DNA from: Mycolicibacterium monacense
GTDB taxonomy: Bacteria; Actinomycetota; Actinomycetes; Mycobacteriales; Mycobacteriaceae
NCBI RefSeq assembly: GCF_010731575.1
Contig: NZ_AP022617.1
Span: forward strand, 5,828,001-5,892,000
Length of the DNA stretch: 64,000 nucleotides
Direction: 5' to 3'
Shown here: piece after piece, positions 17,520 to 25,705 of the stretch
Numbering within the stretch: the first letter of the stretch is position 1
How the letters are laid out: the number at the start of each line of letters is the position of its first letter
Notes under the pieces: model-generated
The model's database searches: none
Seen by the model: only the letters and a program-made list of their open reading frames with translations
Told to the model about the DNA's origin: nothing
Position numbers and translations under genes: made by a program

Positions 17520-18515
17520 CTACGACGCTGATGACGCGAGGACCTTTCCGGTCTTCTTCTCGGCCATCTTGGCTTCGCGTTCGAGACGCTTCTGCTTGGC
17601 CGTCTCGAACTTCTCGCAGGCCTCCTTGAGTTCCTCGACCAGCACGCCGAGGTCGTCGCGCATGCGGGCGGCCTCACCGGTGAAGTCCTCGCGCTCGAAG
17701 ATGCGCCACTTCTTGAGCACCGGCATCACCACGTCGTCGAGGTGGATCCGCGGATCGTAGACACCGCCGACGGCGATGATCACGGCCTTGCGGCGGAACT
17801 CCGGCACGGTGTAGCCGGGCATCTTGAAGTTGCGCAGCACCCGGTGCAGCGAGTGCATGGCCTGGTCGGGCGCGATGTCGAAGCCGGCCTCGGACACGTC
17901 GCGGTAGAAGATCATGTGCAGGTTCTCGTCGGCCGACACCCGCTGCAGGAGCTGGTCGGCGACCGGATCCTGACAGGCCTTGCCGGTGTTGCGGTGCGAG
18001 ACGCGGGTGGCGAGTTCCTGGAAGGTCACGTAGATGACCGAGTCGAACAGGCTCTCGGCGAAGAGGTCGCCCTGCTGGTTCTGGCCGGGAGAGAAGCCAC
18101 GGGTCATCTGCTCGACGCGCAGTTCCTCGAGCTGGACGGGGTCGACCGCGCGGGTGACGACGAGGTAGTCGCGCAGCGCGATGCCGTGCCGGTTCTCCTC
18201 GGCGGTCCAGCGGTTGACCCACTGGCCCCACGCGCCGTCCATGCTCATGTTCATCGCGATCTCGCGGTGATACGAGGGCAGGTTGTCCTCGGTGAGCAGG
18301 TTCTGCACCATCGCGGTCTGGGCGACCTCGGACAGCTTCGACTGCTCGGGATCCCAGTCCTGGCCGCCGAGGGCGTAGTAGTTCTTGCCGTCCGACCACG
18401 GGATGAAGTCGTGCGGGTTCCAGTCCTTGCGCATGGTCAGGTGCCGGTTGAGCAGCTTCTCGACGACCGGCTCCAGCTCGTGAAGCAGGTGCAGGTCGGT
18501 CAGGTTTTCGTGCAT
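17520..18515 (-). CDS. desA1: Acyl-ACP desaturase DesA1
   Basis: Soluble diiron desaturase of 331 residues, close to M. tuberculosis DesA1 (338). Iron ligands: Glu76 (EDNLPSYH), Glu107 and His110 (EENRH), Glu167 (FQELATR), Glu197 and His200 (ADENLH). It introduces a double bond into the growing meromycolate chain on AcpM, so it is needed for mycolic acids and growth in related species. A GAGGAGG ribosome site precedes the ATG at 18515. It has its own promoter (18579-18607). The downstream dus frame overlaps its end. Confidence 0.94.
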   Translation of the reverse strand: MHENLTDLHLLHELEPVVEKLLNRHLTMRKDWNPHDFIPWSDGKNYYALGGQDWDPEQSKLSEVAQTAMVQNLLTEDNLPSYHREIAMNMSMDGAWGQWVNRWTAEENRHGIALRDYLVVTRAVDPVQLEELRVEQMTRGFSPGQNQQGDLFAESLFDSVIYVTFQELATRVSHRNTGKACQDPVADQLLQRVSADENLHMIFYRDVSEAGFDIAPDQAMHSLHRVLRNFKMPGYTVPEFRRKAVIIAVGGVYDPRIHLDDVVMPVLKKWRIFEREDFTGEAARMRDDLGVLVEELKEACEKFETAKQKRLEREAKMAEKKTGKVLASSAS

Positions 18516-18578
18516 GTCCCGTTGTCCTCCTCGCGTGCGGGAGCCCGTCGGCGTTATCTGTGCCCGTTGGTTGCAGTC

Positions 18579-18607
18579 AGAGTATCTGTGTACGTCGGTG
18601 ACATCAA
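18579..18607 (-). promoter_or_regulatory. desA1 promoter with operator-like repeat
   Basis: TTGATG (-35) and TACTCT (-10) with a 17-base spacer on the minus strand. CAGA-TAC-TCTG, a perfect short inverted repeat (18578-18588), overlaps the -10. In mycobacteria desA1 is known to be repressed by the TetR-type regulator MadR; assigning this repeat to MadR is inference. Confidence 0.6.
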
Positions 18608-18728
18608 GTTTGGGTGGACGAGTGTCACGCGGGTCACCAGCACTGCATTCGAGCGTCCAGGCCCGCATTTCGGGCTCAGGCGATGTCCCATCGGGGTACC
18701 CCCGATCGCCGGCGGCCATGCCGCGGCG

Positions 18729-19313
18729 TCAGTGGCTGGCGACCCGGCTGAGCAGCATGTCGACGCAGTAGTCGATGAACTGTTCGCGGGTGGCGCTGAG
18801 CCTGCCGTCGAGGTAGGCGGTGAAAAGCGCGGTCAGCGCGCCGATCAGCCCGGTGGCGACCATCGCCTGGATGGCCGGATCGGTGATGCGGGTGAGCTTG
18901 TGCTGCACCAGCTCGATGAAGTTGGGCATCCACGCCGCGCCCGACTGGGTGAGCACCGGCTCGGAGGCGGGCGCCAGCAGCAGGACCCGACCCCGCGTCG
19001 GGTCGTCGACCATCAACTTCACGAACCGTTCGACGGCGTCGCGCGGCGTCTCGGCGGTCATCAGGGCCGACATCGCCCGCGAGCAGACGTCGTCGTAGGC
19101 GGCGCGGACGAATTCGTCGCGGTCGACGAAGCTCTCGTAGAAGTAGCGTTCGGTCAGGCCGGCCTCGCGGCAGACGGCCCGCACGGTCAGCGCCGGGCCG
19201 CCCTCGCCGCCGAGCAGCTTGACGCCCGCGGTGACGAGTTCGTCGCGGCGCAGCGCCTGGCGGTCCTGCAGGGGGACCCCGGACCAGCGTCCGCGTCGTT
19301 GACCGGAAGACAC
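18729..19313 (-). CDS. TetR-family regulator (Rv0825c type)
   Basis: Repressor of 194 residues. The N-terminal helix-turn-helix (about 25-65) includes LTVRAVCREAGLTERYFYESFVDRDEF; the rest is an all-helical ligand and dimer domain. The GTG at 19313 has AGGAG four bases upstream. It is divergent from the MpaB-like gene at 19386, with a palindrome between them, so it probably controls both. The inducer is unknown. Confidence 0.88.
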   Translation of the reverse strand: MSSGQRRGRWSGVPLQDRQALRRDELVTAGVKLLGGEGGPALTVRAVCREAGLTERYFYESFVDRDEFVRAAYDDVCSRAMSALMTAETPRDAVERFVKLMVDDPTRGRVLLLAPASEPVLTQSGAAWMPNFIELVQHKLTRITDPAIQAMVATGLIGALTALFTAYLDGRLSATREQFIDYCVDMLLSRVASH

Positions 19314-19332
19314 GTAGCTCCTAAGCTCGTTG

Positions 19333-19360
19333 TGACAACGACTGTAGTCAAAGTTTGTCA
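19333..19360. promoter_or_regulatory. Operator in TetR/MpaB-like divergent gap
   Basis: TGACAA (19333-19338) and TTGTCA (19355-19360) form an inverted repeat around an inner GACT-GT-AGTC (19340-19349). It lies in the 72-base gap between divergent starts and is of TetR-operator type. Confidence 0.5.
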
Positions 19361-19385
19361 CTGACGCCGACAGGAAAGTGCACCA

Positions 19386-20390
19386 GTGAGTCAAGATACT
19401 TCTGCGGTACCCGACGCGGCCACCGAATCCGCCCCTGTGGCCAGTGGATGTCCGGTGACATCGGGTGGTTACGACGGCCCACCGCCGCTGGGACCCGATT
19501 CGCTGACCTGGAAGCTGTTCGGTGACTGGCGCGGCCTGCTCCAGGGTCCGTGGGCCGGCTCGATGCAGAACATGCATCCCCAACTCGGCGCCGCCGTGCA
19601 GGAGCACTCGATCTTCTTCATGGAGCGGATGCCGCGGCTGCTGCGCTCGCTGTATCCGATCGGCGGGGTGGTGTTCGACGGGGACCGCGCGCCGCAGACC
19701 GGCGCGGAGGTGCGCGACTATCACATCGGCATCAAGGGCGTCGACGATCAGGGGCGCCGCTACAGCGCGCTGAACCCCGACGTCTTCTACTGGGCGCACT
19801 CCACGTTCTTCATGGGCACGATCCTGACCGCCGAGCGCTTCGGCGACGGCCTCACCGAGGACGAGAAGCGTCAGCTGTTCGATGAGCACATCACCTGGTA
19901 CCGGATGTACGGGATGAGCATGCGCCCGGTGCCGGAGACGTGGGAGGAGTTCCAGGCGTATTGGGACCACATGTGCCGCAACGTGTTGGAGAACAACTGG
20001 GCGGCGCGCGAAGTGCTCGACCTGTCGACCATGCCGAAACATCCGTCGCTGCAATGGATTCCGGACTGGATGTGGAGGCTGAACCTCAAGGTGCTCGGAC
20101 CGTTCGCGGTCTGGGTGACCGTGGGCCTGTACGACCCGCCGGTGCGGGAACTGATGGGCTACAGCTGGTCGCGACGCGACGAGTGGTTGCACCGGCTGTT
20201 CGGCCGTGTGGTCAACCTGACGTTCAAGATGCTGCCCGAGCGCAGGCGCTACCACCCGCGTGCCCGCTCCGGCTGGGACCGCGAGGCCGGGCGGCTGCCT
20301 GCCGACCATCCGATCGTGCACACCCCGGCGCGCAACCTGCCGCCGGTCGAGTACCGCGACAGCCCCATGCACTACAGCCCGAAGGTCTGA
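19386..20390 (+). CDS. MpaB-like oxygenase (DUF2236)
   Basis: A 334-residue protein of the DUF2236 family, related to the haem-dependent rubber oxygenase Lcp and to MpaB. It is all-helical; the conserved stretch WAHSTFFMGTILTAERF and the downstream HITWYRMYGMSMRPVPETWEEF are the family core, with a His in the first that may bind haem. The substrate is unknown; genomic pairing with a TetR suggests induction by a hydrophobic compound. Rv0826 occupies the same place in M. tuberculosis. GTG start with AGGAAAG upstream. Confidence 0.82.
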   Translation: MSQDTSAVPDAATESAPVASGCPVTSGGYDGPPPLGPDSLTWKLFGDWRGLLQGPWAGSMQNMHPQLGAAVQEHSIFFMERMPRLLRSLYPIGGVVFDGDRAPQTGAEVRDYHIGIKGVDDQGRRYSALNPDVFYWAHSTFFMGTILTAERFGDGLTEDEKRQLFDEHITWYRMYGMSMRPVPETWEEFQAYWDHMCRNVLENNWAAREVLDLSTMPKHPSLQWIPDWMWRLNLKVLGPFAVWVTVGLYDPPVRELMGYSWSRRDEWLHRLFGRVVNLTFKMLPERRRYHPRARSGWDREAGRLPADHPIVHTPARNLPPVEYRDSPMHYSPKV

Positions 20391-20474
20391 TCGCCCCGGC
20401 CATGTGAGGCGTTGTTAGCGCTGCCGGTACGGCGGCGCAACGGTCACGCAACGGTGGCCGCCTTTCCTCGGTGT

Positions 20475-20840
20475 ATGACCACGATCTACGAGCAGATCGG
20501 CGGCGCCGAGGCACTCGAGGGCGTCGTCGAGGACTTCTACGGCCGTGTGCTGGCCGACGAACAGCTGAGCGGGTTCTTCACGGGCACCAACATGGCCCGG
20601 CTCAAGGGGAGGCAGGTGGAGTTCTTCGCCGCCGCGCTCGGTGGGCCGGAGCCGTACACCGGTGCGCCGATGCGGCAGGTCCATCAGGGCCGCGGCATCA
20701 CCATGCACCATTTCAACCTGGTGGCCGGCCATCTCGCCGACGCGCTGCACGCGGCCGGTGTGCCGGAAGCTCTTGTCGGGCAGATCATCGGGGCGGTCGC
20801 CCCACTTGCCGACGAGATCGCCACCGCGCGCACCGCGTGA
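20475..20840 (+). CDS. glbN: Truncated haemoglobin, group I (HbN-like)
   Basis: A 121-residue 2-on-2 globin. Alignment by eye to M. tuberculosis HbN gives proximal His70 (QVHQGRG), Tyr22 at B10 (EDFYGRV), Leu43 at E7 and Gln47 at E11. These residues serve O2 binding and NO dioxygenation. The N-terminal pre-A segment of about eleven residues found in M. tuberculosis HbN is absent, as in fast growers, where NO turnover is weaker. A longer in-frame reading upstream (from 20412) has no resemblance to pre-A and was not used. The tRNA-Lys gene follows on the other strand. Confidence 0.92.
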   Translation: MTTIYEQIGGAEALEGVVEDFYGRVLADEQLSGFFTGTNMARLKGRQVEFFAAALGGPEPYTGAPMRQVHQGRGITMHHFNLVAGHLADALHAAGVPEALVGQIIGAVAPLADEIATARTA

Positions 20841-20853
20841 GCGGGCGATGGTG

Positions 20854-20929
20854 TGGTGCCCCCACCAGGGCTCGAACCTGGGACCTGCGGATTAAAAGTC
20901 CGTAGCTCTACCAACTGAGCTATAGGGGC
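20854..20929 (-). tRNA. tRNA-Lys (TTT)
   Basis: Full cloverleaf on the minus strand with 5' end at 20929. The anticodon loop reads CTTTTAA, giving TTT; the T-loop is GGTTCGAGCCC. CCA is encoded at 20856-20854. It is convergent with glbN. Confidence 0.97.
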
Positions 20930-20969
20930 GCGGTGCACCACAATACTGCGTCGCGTGCCGACCCTGGTT

Positions 20970-20998
20970 TTGGGTTTGAGGTACCGGTGTCCTAAGCT
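20970..20998 (+). promoter_or_regulatory. Promoter of the Glu-Asp-Phe tRNA genes
   Basis: TTGGGT (20970-20975) and TAAGCT (20993-20998) with a 17-base spacer, about 50 bases before tRNA-Glu. The three plus-strand tRNAs are 33 and 42 bases apart and may share this transcript. Confidence 0.5.
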
Positions 20999-21049
20999 AT
21001 CGAAGCTCCCAACGGAAACGTTGCGAGTACCCCGGAGAGATTCGGCTTG

Positions 21050-21122
21050 GCCCCCTTCGTCTAGCGGCCTAGGACGCCGCCCTTTCAAGGCGGTAGCGCG
21101 GGTTCGAATCCCGTAGGGGGTA
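21050..21122 (+). tRNA. tRNA-Glu (TTC)
   Basis: Cloverleaf with anticodon loop CTTTCAA (TTC) and T-arm GGGTTCGAATCCC. The acceptor stem pairs GCCCCCT with AGGGGGT (one G-U). CCA is not encoded. Confidence 0.96.
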
Positions 21123-21155
21123 CACGTGACTCATCTGTTCGGAGTCACACAGTTT

Positions 21156-21232
21156 GGCCCTGTGGCGCAGTTGGTTAGCGCGCCGCCCTGTCACGGCGGA
21201 GGTCGCGGGTTCGAGTCCCGTCAGGGTCGCCA
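21156..21232 (+). tRNA. tRNA-Asp (GTC)
   Basis: Cloverleaf with anticodon loop CTGTCAC (GTC); acceptor GGCCCTG pairs with CAGGGTC. CCA is encoded at 21230-21232. Confidence 0.97.
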
Positions 21233-21274
21233 TCACGGCGAGGCATTGAGGTTCGCAACGGGCCGGTGCCTTCC

Positions 21275-21351
21275 GGCCAGGTAGCTCAGTTGGTACGAGC
21301 GTCCGCCTGAAAAGCGGAAGGTCGCCGGTTCGATCCCGGCCCTGGCCACCA
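21275..21351 (+). tRNA. tRNA-Phe (GAA)
   Basis: Cloverleaf with anticodon loop CTGAAAA (GAA); acceptor GGCCAGG pairs with CCTGGCC. CCA is encoded at 21349-21351. The TetR gene at 21405 follows on the same strand. Confidence 0.97.
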
Positions 21352-21404
21352 TGACAGTGGTTTCATCCAATGTCTCTGCCGGCGCGGCCGTACGATGCTC
21401 GCTG

Positions 21405-22025
21405 ATGAGCGTGACGACCGAGGTGCCCAGCGCGGTGGAGGACAGGAACAACTTCCGCCAGCGTCTCCTCGACGCGCTCGAGGAGTCCATCGCCGAGGAC
21501 GGCTACCAGAAGACCACCGTCGCCGACATCGTGCGGCGCGCCCGCACGTCGCGGCGCACGTTCTACGAGAACTTCGACAGTCGCGAAGCCTGTTTTCTGG
21601 CCCTGCTCGCCGAGGCCTACGCGGGTCAGGTCCAGCAGATCTCCGCCGCCGTCGACCCGCACTCGCCGTGGCAGGCGCAGGTGCGGCAGGCCATCGAGGC
21701 GTGGATCTCCTCGGCGGAGGCGCGCTCGGCGTTGATGTTGAGCGCCACCCGCGACCTGCCGGCCCTCGGGGCCGCGGCCCACGATCTGCAGCGCGGGGTG
21801 ATGGAGAACTTCATCGGCATGGTGCAGGCACTCGGGGACACCGACGAATTCCACTCCGCGGGCATCGGGCCGGTCTCACGTCCGCGGGTGGTCATGTTGC
21901 TCGGCGGTCTGCGCGAACTGACCGCCATCACCGTCGAGGACGGCGGCCGGATGAGCGACATCACCGACGAGGCCGTCGCCGCCTCGATCGCGCTGCTGCG
22001 GCCCGACGGCACCCACAGGGTCTGA
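21405..22025 (+). CDS. TetR-family regulator
   Basis: Repressor of 206 residues. The DNA-binding part (about 12-60) has FRQRLLDALEESIAEDGYQKTTVADIVRRARTSRRTFYENF split over the usual three helices. The ligand domain is not recognisable by eye. The ATG at 21405 was preferred over the ATG at 21351, which overlaps the tRNA-Phe CCA end. TACGAT (21391-21396) lies eight bases before it, consistent with a leaderless message. Another TetR gene follows after 26 bases. Confidence 0.85.
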   Translation: MSVTTEVPSAVEDRNNFRQRLLDALEESIAEDGYQKTTVADIVRRARTSRRTFYENFDSREACFLALLAEAYAGQVQQISAAVDPHSPWQAQVRQAIEAWISSAEARSALMLSATRDLPALGAAAHDLQRGVMENFIGMVQALGDTDEFHSAGIGPVSRPRVVMLLGGLRELTAITVEDGGRMSDITDEAVAASIALLRPDGTHRV

Positions 22026-22051
22026 TCGGGCGGGCCGGGTACCTTACGGGC

Positions 22052-22648
22052 ATGGTCCGGCCCGCGCAGACCGCGCGCAGCGAACGCACCCGAGAGGCCC
22101 TACGTCAGGCCGCGCTCGTGCGGTTCCTCGCCCAGGGCGTCGAGGACACCTCGGCCGAGCAGATCGCCGCCGACGCCGGGGTCTCACTGCGCACCTTCTA
22201 CCGGCACTTCACGTCCAAACACGATCTGCTGTTCGCCGACTACGACGCCGGCCTGCAGTGGTTCCGGGCCGCCCTCGCGGGCCGGTCACCCGACGAGTCG
22301 ATCATCGAGTCGGTGCATTCGGCGATCCTCGAATTTCCCTACGACGCCGACGCGGTGACCAAGATCGCCGCCCTGCGCGCCGAAGAACTCGACCAGGGCC
22401 GCATCGTCCGGCACATCCGCCAGGTCGAGGCCGACTTCGCCGAGGCGGTCGAGGAGCATCTGACCCGCGACCGCGCACCGGCGGCCGGCAGCGACGAGCG
22501 GTTGCGGGCGACGGTCATGGCCCGTTGCATTGCCGCCGCGGTCTTCGGGGCGATGGAGATGTGGATGGAAGACGACCCGCGCTCGCTCCCGGAGCTGTCC
22601 AGGCTCTGCCGCACCGCACTCGAGAGCCTCGAGTTTCGTCAATATTGA
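22052..22648 (+). CDS. TetR-family regulator beside FAD oxidoreductase
   Basis: Repressor of 198 residues with an N-terminal helix-turn-helix (about 10-55; SAEQIAADAGVSLRTFYRHFTSKHDLL). TACCTT (22040-22045) ends six bases before the ATG, so the message is probably leaderless. A 20-bp near-perfect palindrome covers its stop codon and the -35 of the FAD oxidoreductase at 22680, making that gene its likely target. Length and C-terminal MEMW motif resemble mycofactocin-associated TetR proteins only loosely; no specific ligand is suggested. Confidence 0.87.
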   Translation: MVRPAQTARSERTREALRQAALVRFLAQGVEDTSAEQIAADAGVSLRTFYRHFTSKHDLLFADYDAGLQWFRAALAGRSPDESIIESVHSAILEFPYDADAVTKIAALRAEELDQGRIVRHIRQVEADFAEAVEEHLTRDRAPAAGSDERLRATVMARCIAAAVFGAMEMWMEDDPRSLPELSRLCRTALESLEFRQY

Positions 22649-22653
22649 CAAAA
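22634..22653 (+). promoter_or_regulatory. TetR-type operator upstream of FAD oxidoreductase
   Basis: Perfect 12-bp palindrome GTCAATATTGAC (22638-22649), flanked by TTT and AAA one mismatch away, giving 20 bp. It contains TTGACA (22645-22650), a consensus -35 for the gene at 22680, so binding would block transcription. Confidence 0.6.
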
Positions 22654-22679
22654 CTTCGGGCCGGTGACAGCCTCGGTCC

Positions 22680-24242
22680 ATGCCGGACTTCGACGTGGTC
22701 GTCATCGGCGCCGGGCACAACGGGCTCACCGCGGCGGCCCTTCTGCAGCGGTCAGGACTGCGCACCGTCTGCCTGGAGGCCAAGCGGTACGCCGGCGGGA
22801 TGGCCTCGACCGTCGAACTGTTCGACGGGTACCGCTTCGAGATCGCCGGCTCCCTGCAGTTCCCGACGTCGGCGACGGTCAGCCGCGAACTCGGCCTCGA
22901 CGAACTGCCCACCGTCGACCTCGAGGTGATGTCGGTGTCGCTGCGCGGCGTCGGCGACGCCCCGGTCGTCTACTACACCGATCCGATGCGGATGCTGACC
23001 CACCTCGACGAGGTGCACGGCGCCGACGCCGTCGCCGGGATGGCCGGTCTGATGGCGTGGAGTCAGGGGCCGACGCGGGCTCTCGGCCGGTTCGACGCCG
23101 AGCGCCCGCCCAGATCGCTCGACGAGATGTACGCCTGTGCCGCAACCCCGTTCGAACGCGCCGCGATCACCGACATGCTGTTCGGGTCGGTCAGCGACGT
23201 ACTGGACCGCTATCTGCCCGACCGTGAGAAACACGGCGCGCTGCGCGGCATGCTGGCGTTCCTCGCCGTCAACACCACCTACCGCGGGCCCGCGACGCCG
23301 GGCAGTGCGGCGGCGCTGGCCTTCGGCCTGGCCGTGCCGGACGAGAACGCCGCGCTGATGAAGAAACTGCGCGGCGGGATCGGCGCCCTCACCGACCACC
23401 TGTGCCGCCTGTTCACCGAGGCCGGCGGAGAGGTCCGGCTGCGCAGCAAGGTCGCGCGGATCGCGGTCGCCGACGGGCGCGTCTCCGGTGTCGCGCTCGA
23501 GGACGGGACAACGCTCACCGCGCACACGGTCGTCTCGGCCGTCGCCCCCGACCTCACCGTGACCGCACTGCTCGACCCCGACGCCGTAACCGCCGACCTC
23601 CGTGACCGCTTCGCACGCATCGACCACCGGGGCAGCTATCTGCAGATGCACTTCGCGCTGGACGCCGCCCCCACCTTCGCCGCACCGTACGAGATGCTCA
23701 ACGATCCCGAGATGCAGGCGGCCATTGGGCTGTTCAGCACGCCGGAGGAGCTGCAGAGCCAGTGGGAGGACTGCCGGCGCGGTGTGGTGCCGGCCGACCC
23801 CGCGATCGCGCTGCAGATCCCCTCGGCGCACGATCCCACGCTCGCGCCGCCCGGTAAGCACGCCGCGTCGGCGTTCGCGCTGTGGTTCCCCGTCGAGACC
23901 GACCACGCCCGCTACGGGGAGATGAAGACCGAGATGGGCCGGCGGGTGATCGAGAAGATCACCCGCATCGCACCGGATTTCGCCGACCTCATCACCCGGC
24001 ACACCACGTTCACCCCACGCCACATGGGGACGATGTTCGGGGCGCCGGGCGGCGACTACTGCCATGGCCTGATCCACCCCGAGCAGATGGGCCCGAACCG
24101 GCCCGGCCCGAAAGGGTATGTGGATCAACCGCTTCCGGTCGACGGCCTCTACCTGGCCAGTGCCGGATGCCACGGCGGGCCGGGCATCACGTTCATCCCC
24201 GGCTACAACGCCGCGCGTCAGGCGCTGACCGACCTGGGCTGA
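22680..24242 (+). CDS. FAD-dependent oxidoreductase, phytoene desaturase/PYROXD2-like
   Basis: Flavoprotein of 520 residues. The N-terminal dinucleotide-binding loop is VVIGAGHNGLTAAALLQRSG, followed by LEAKRYAGGMAST; the C-terminal FAD contact is LYLASAGCHGGPGITFIPGYNAAR. This places it in the amine oxidase/phytoene desaturase superfamily, PYROXD2-like branch. The substrate is unknown; neighbours (WS/DGAT acyltransferase, SDR) suggest lipid chemistry, but they are on separate transcripts. It is likely repressed by the TetR encoded just upstream. Confidence 0.85.
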   Translation: MPDFDVVVIGAGHNGLTAAALLQRSGLRTVCLEAKRYAGGMASTVELFDGYRFEIAGSLQFPTSATVSRELGLDELPTVDLEVMSVSLRGVGDAPVVYYTDPMRMLTHLDEVHGADAVAGMAGLMAWSQGPTRALGRFDAERPPRSLDEMYACAATPFERAAITDMLFGSVSDVLDRYLPDREKHGALRGMLAFLAVNTTYRGPATPGSAAALAFGLAVPDENAALMKKLRGGIGALTDHLCRLFTEAGGEVRLRSKVARIAVADGRVSGVALEDGTTLTAHTVVSAVAPDLTVTALLDPDAVTADLRDRFARIDHRGSYLQMHFALDAAPTFAAPYEMLNDPEMQAAIGLFSTPEELQSQWEDCRRGVVPADPAIALQIPSAHDPTLAPPGKHAASAFALWFPVETDHARYGEMKTEMGRRVIEKITRIAPDFADLITRHTTFTPRHMGTMFGAPGGDYCHGLIHPEQMGPNRPGPKGYVDQPLPVDGLYLASAGCHGGPGITFIPGYNAARQALTDLG

Positions 24243-24246
24243 GCCC

Positions 24247-25611
24247 TCACACCCCGACGGCGACCTCGAGTTCCTTGAGCGAATCCTCGAGGTGGCCGAG
24301 CAGCCGCTGCAGGTGAGGCACGCTGCCGCGGGCGCCGACCAGCCCGAAGTCCAGGTTGTCCCCGTTGTTGGCCATCGTGATGTTGAGCGCCTGGCCGTCG
24401 AGGGCGATGGAGAACGGGTAGTTCCCGTCGAGGCGGGCGCCGCGCCAGTACATCGGCTCCTGGTTGCCCGGCACATTGGAGATCACGATGTTGAACGGCG
24501 GGGGAGCGGTCGAGACGAAGCCGGGCACCGCCCCGAGGCCCAGGGGCGCGATCATCGACGCCGACAGCGCCAGCTGCTGCACCCGCGGCAACTGGGAGAA
24601 CACCTGCTTGTTCCTGCGCATCGACAGGCTGATGGTGTCGAGGCGGCGGGCCGGATCGTCGTCGTCGGTGGCGAGGTTGCACAGCACGACGCCGGTCATG
24701 TTCCCGCCCGAGTCGGCCTCCGCCTCGGTGCGCAGGCTCACCGGCACCATCGCGATGAGCGGCGCAGCCGGGAGCGCGTTCTGTTCGGTGAGGTAGAACC
24801 GCAGCGCACCGGCGCACATCGCGAGGATGACGTCGTTGACCGTCGCGCCGGTGGCCCGTTTGACCGAGCGGATGCGCTCCAGCGGCCACGACTGCGCCGC
24901 CACCCGGCGGGCGCCGCCGATCGGGACGTTGAACATCGTCTTCGGCGCACCGAACGGCAGCTGGAGTTGTTGCTCGAGCAACGCCGCACGCGCCAGGCCG
25001 AACGTCGAAGGGGCAAGCGCGGCAACCGAACCCACGCGGTCGGTGACGCTGCGCAGCAGCGACTTCGACTCCGGTTCGCGGGTGCGCCGCTTCGGCGGCA
25101 GGTTCCACGGCACCCGGACCTCCGGGTCTTCCGGATCGGTCGACAGCGTGCGCTGGGTCAGCTTGAGCGCCGACACCCCGTCGATGAGGGCATGGTGGAA
25201 CTTCACGTACACCGCGAAGCGTCCGTCGCTGAGCCCTTCGACCAGGTGGGCCTCCCACAGGGGGCGGTGCCGGTCGAGCAGCGTGCCGTGCAGCCGCGAC
25301 GTCAGCTCCAGCAGCTCGCGCACCCGTCCCGGCGACGGCAGCGCCGACCGGCGCAGGTGGTAGTCCAGGTCGACGTCCTCGTCGACGGCCCAGGCGAGGT
25401 TGGCGACCCCGCCGAGCACCGTGCCCGGATGCTTGCGGAACGTCTCCTGGAAATCGGTCTGCTCCACCATCGCCTGGTGGATCTCGCGCAGGAAGTCCGC
25501 ACCCGAGATGCCGTCCGGCGGTTCGAACAACTGCAGCCCGCCGACATGCATGGGATGCTCCCGCGACTCGACGAGCAAGAACATCGAATCGGTCGGCGAG
25601 ATCAGCTTCAT
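24247..25611 (-). CDS. Wax ester synthase/diacylglycerol acyltransferase (WS/DGAT)
   Basis: Acyltransferase of 454 residues. The catalytic HHxxxDG motif is HHALIDG (His139, His140, Asp144), preceded by RPLWEAHLVEGL; the C-terminal family part has NVPGNQEPMYWRGARL. It joins fatty acyl-CoA to diacylglycerol or alcohols, making triacylglycerol or wax stores; mycobacteria have many paralogues and this one cannot be tied to a named tgs gene. The ATG at 25611 starts the typical MKLISPTDSMFLLVE. It is convergent with the FAD oxidoreductase and divergent from the SDR gene. Confidence 0.93.
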   Translation of the reverse strand: MKLISPTDSMFLLVESREHPMHVGGLQLFEPPDGISGADFLREIHQAMVEQTDFQETFRKHPGTVLGGVANLAWAVDEDVDLDYHLRRSALPSPGRVRELLELTSRLHGTLLDRHRPLWEAHLVEGLSDGRFAVYVKFHHALIDGVSALKLTQRTLSTDPEDPEVRVPWNLPPKRRTREPESKSLLRSVTDRVGSVAALAPSTFGLARAALLEQQLQLPFGAPKTMFNVPIGGARRVAAQSWPLERIRSVKRATGATVNDVILAMCAGALRFYLTEQNALPAAPLIAMVPVSLRTEAEADSGGNMTGVVLCNLATDDDDPARRLDTISLSMRRNKQVFSQLPRVQQLALSASMIAPLGLGAVPGFVSTAPPPFNIVISNVPGNQEPMYWRGARLDGNYPFSIALDGQALNITMANNGDNLDFGLVGARGSVPHLQRLLGHLEDSLKELEVAVGV

Positions 25612-25705
25612 CGCGGGTCCCTTCGGGGTTCGTGGATCTCCTTTGTATGCCCACTGCGGGGCCCGGGCAACGTTTTGCCGGTCGAGGACAGGGAACTTCT
25701 CGGAG

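Noticed and set aside
20412..20474. N-terminal extension of the haemoglobin
   Set aside because: In-frame but without similarity to the HbN pre-A helix; the internal ATG gives the usual globin start.
21351..21404. TetR start at the ATG overlapping the tRNA-Phe CCA
   Set aside because: The added 18 residues do not look like TetR, and a good -10 lies between the two ATGs, favouring the start at 21405.
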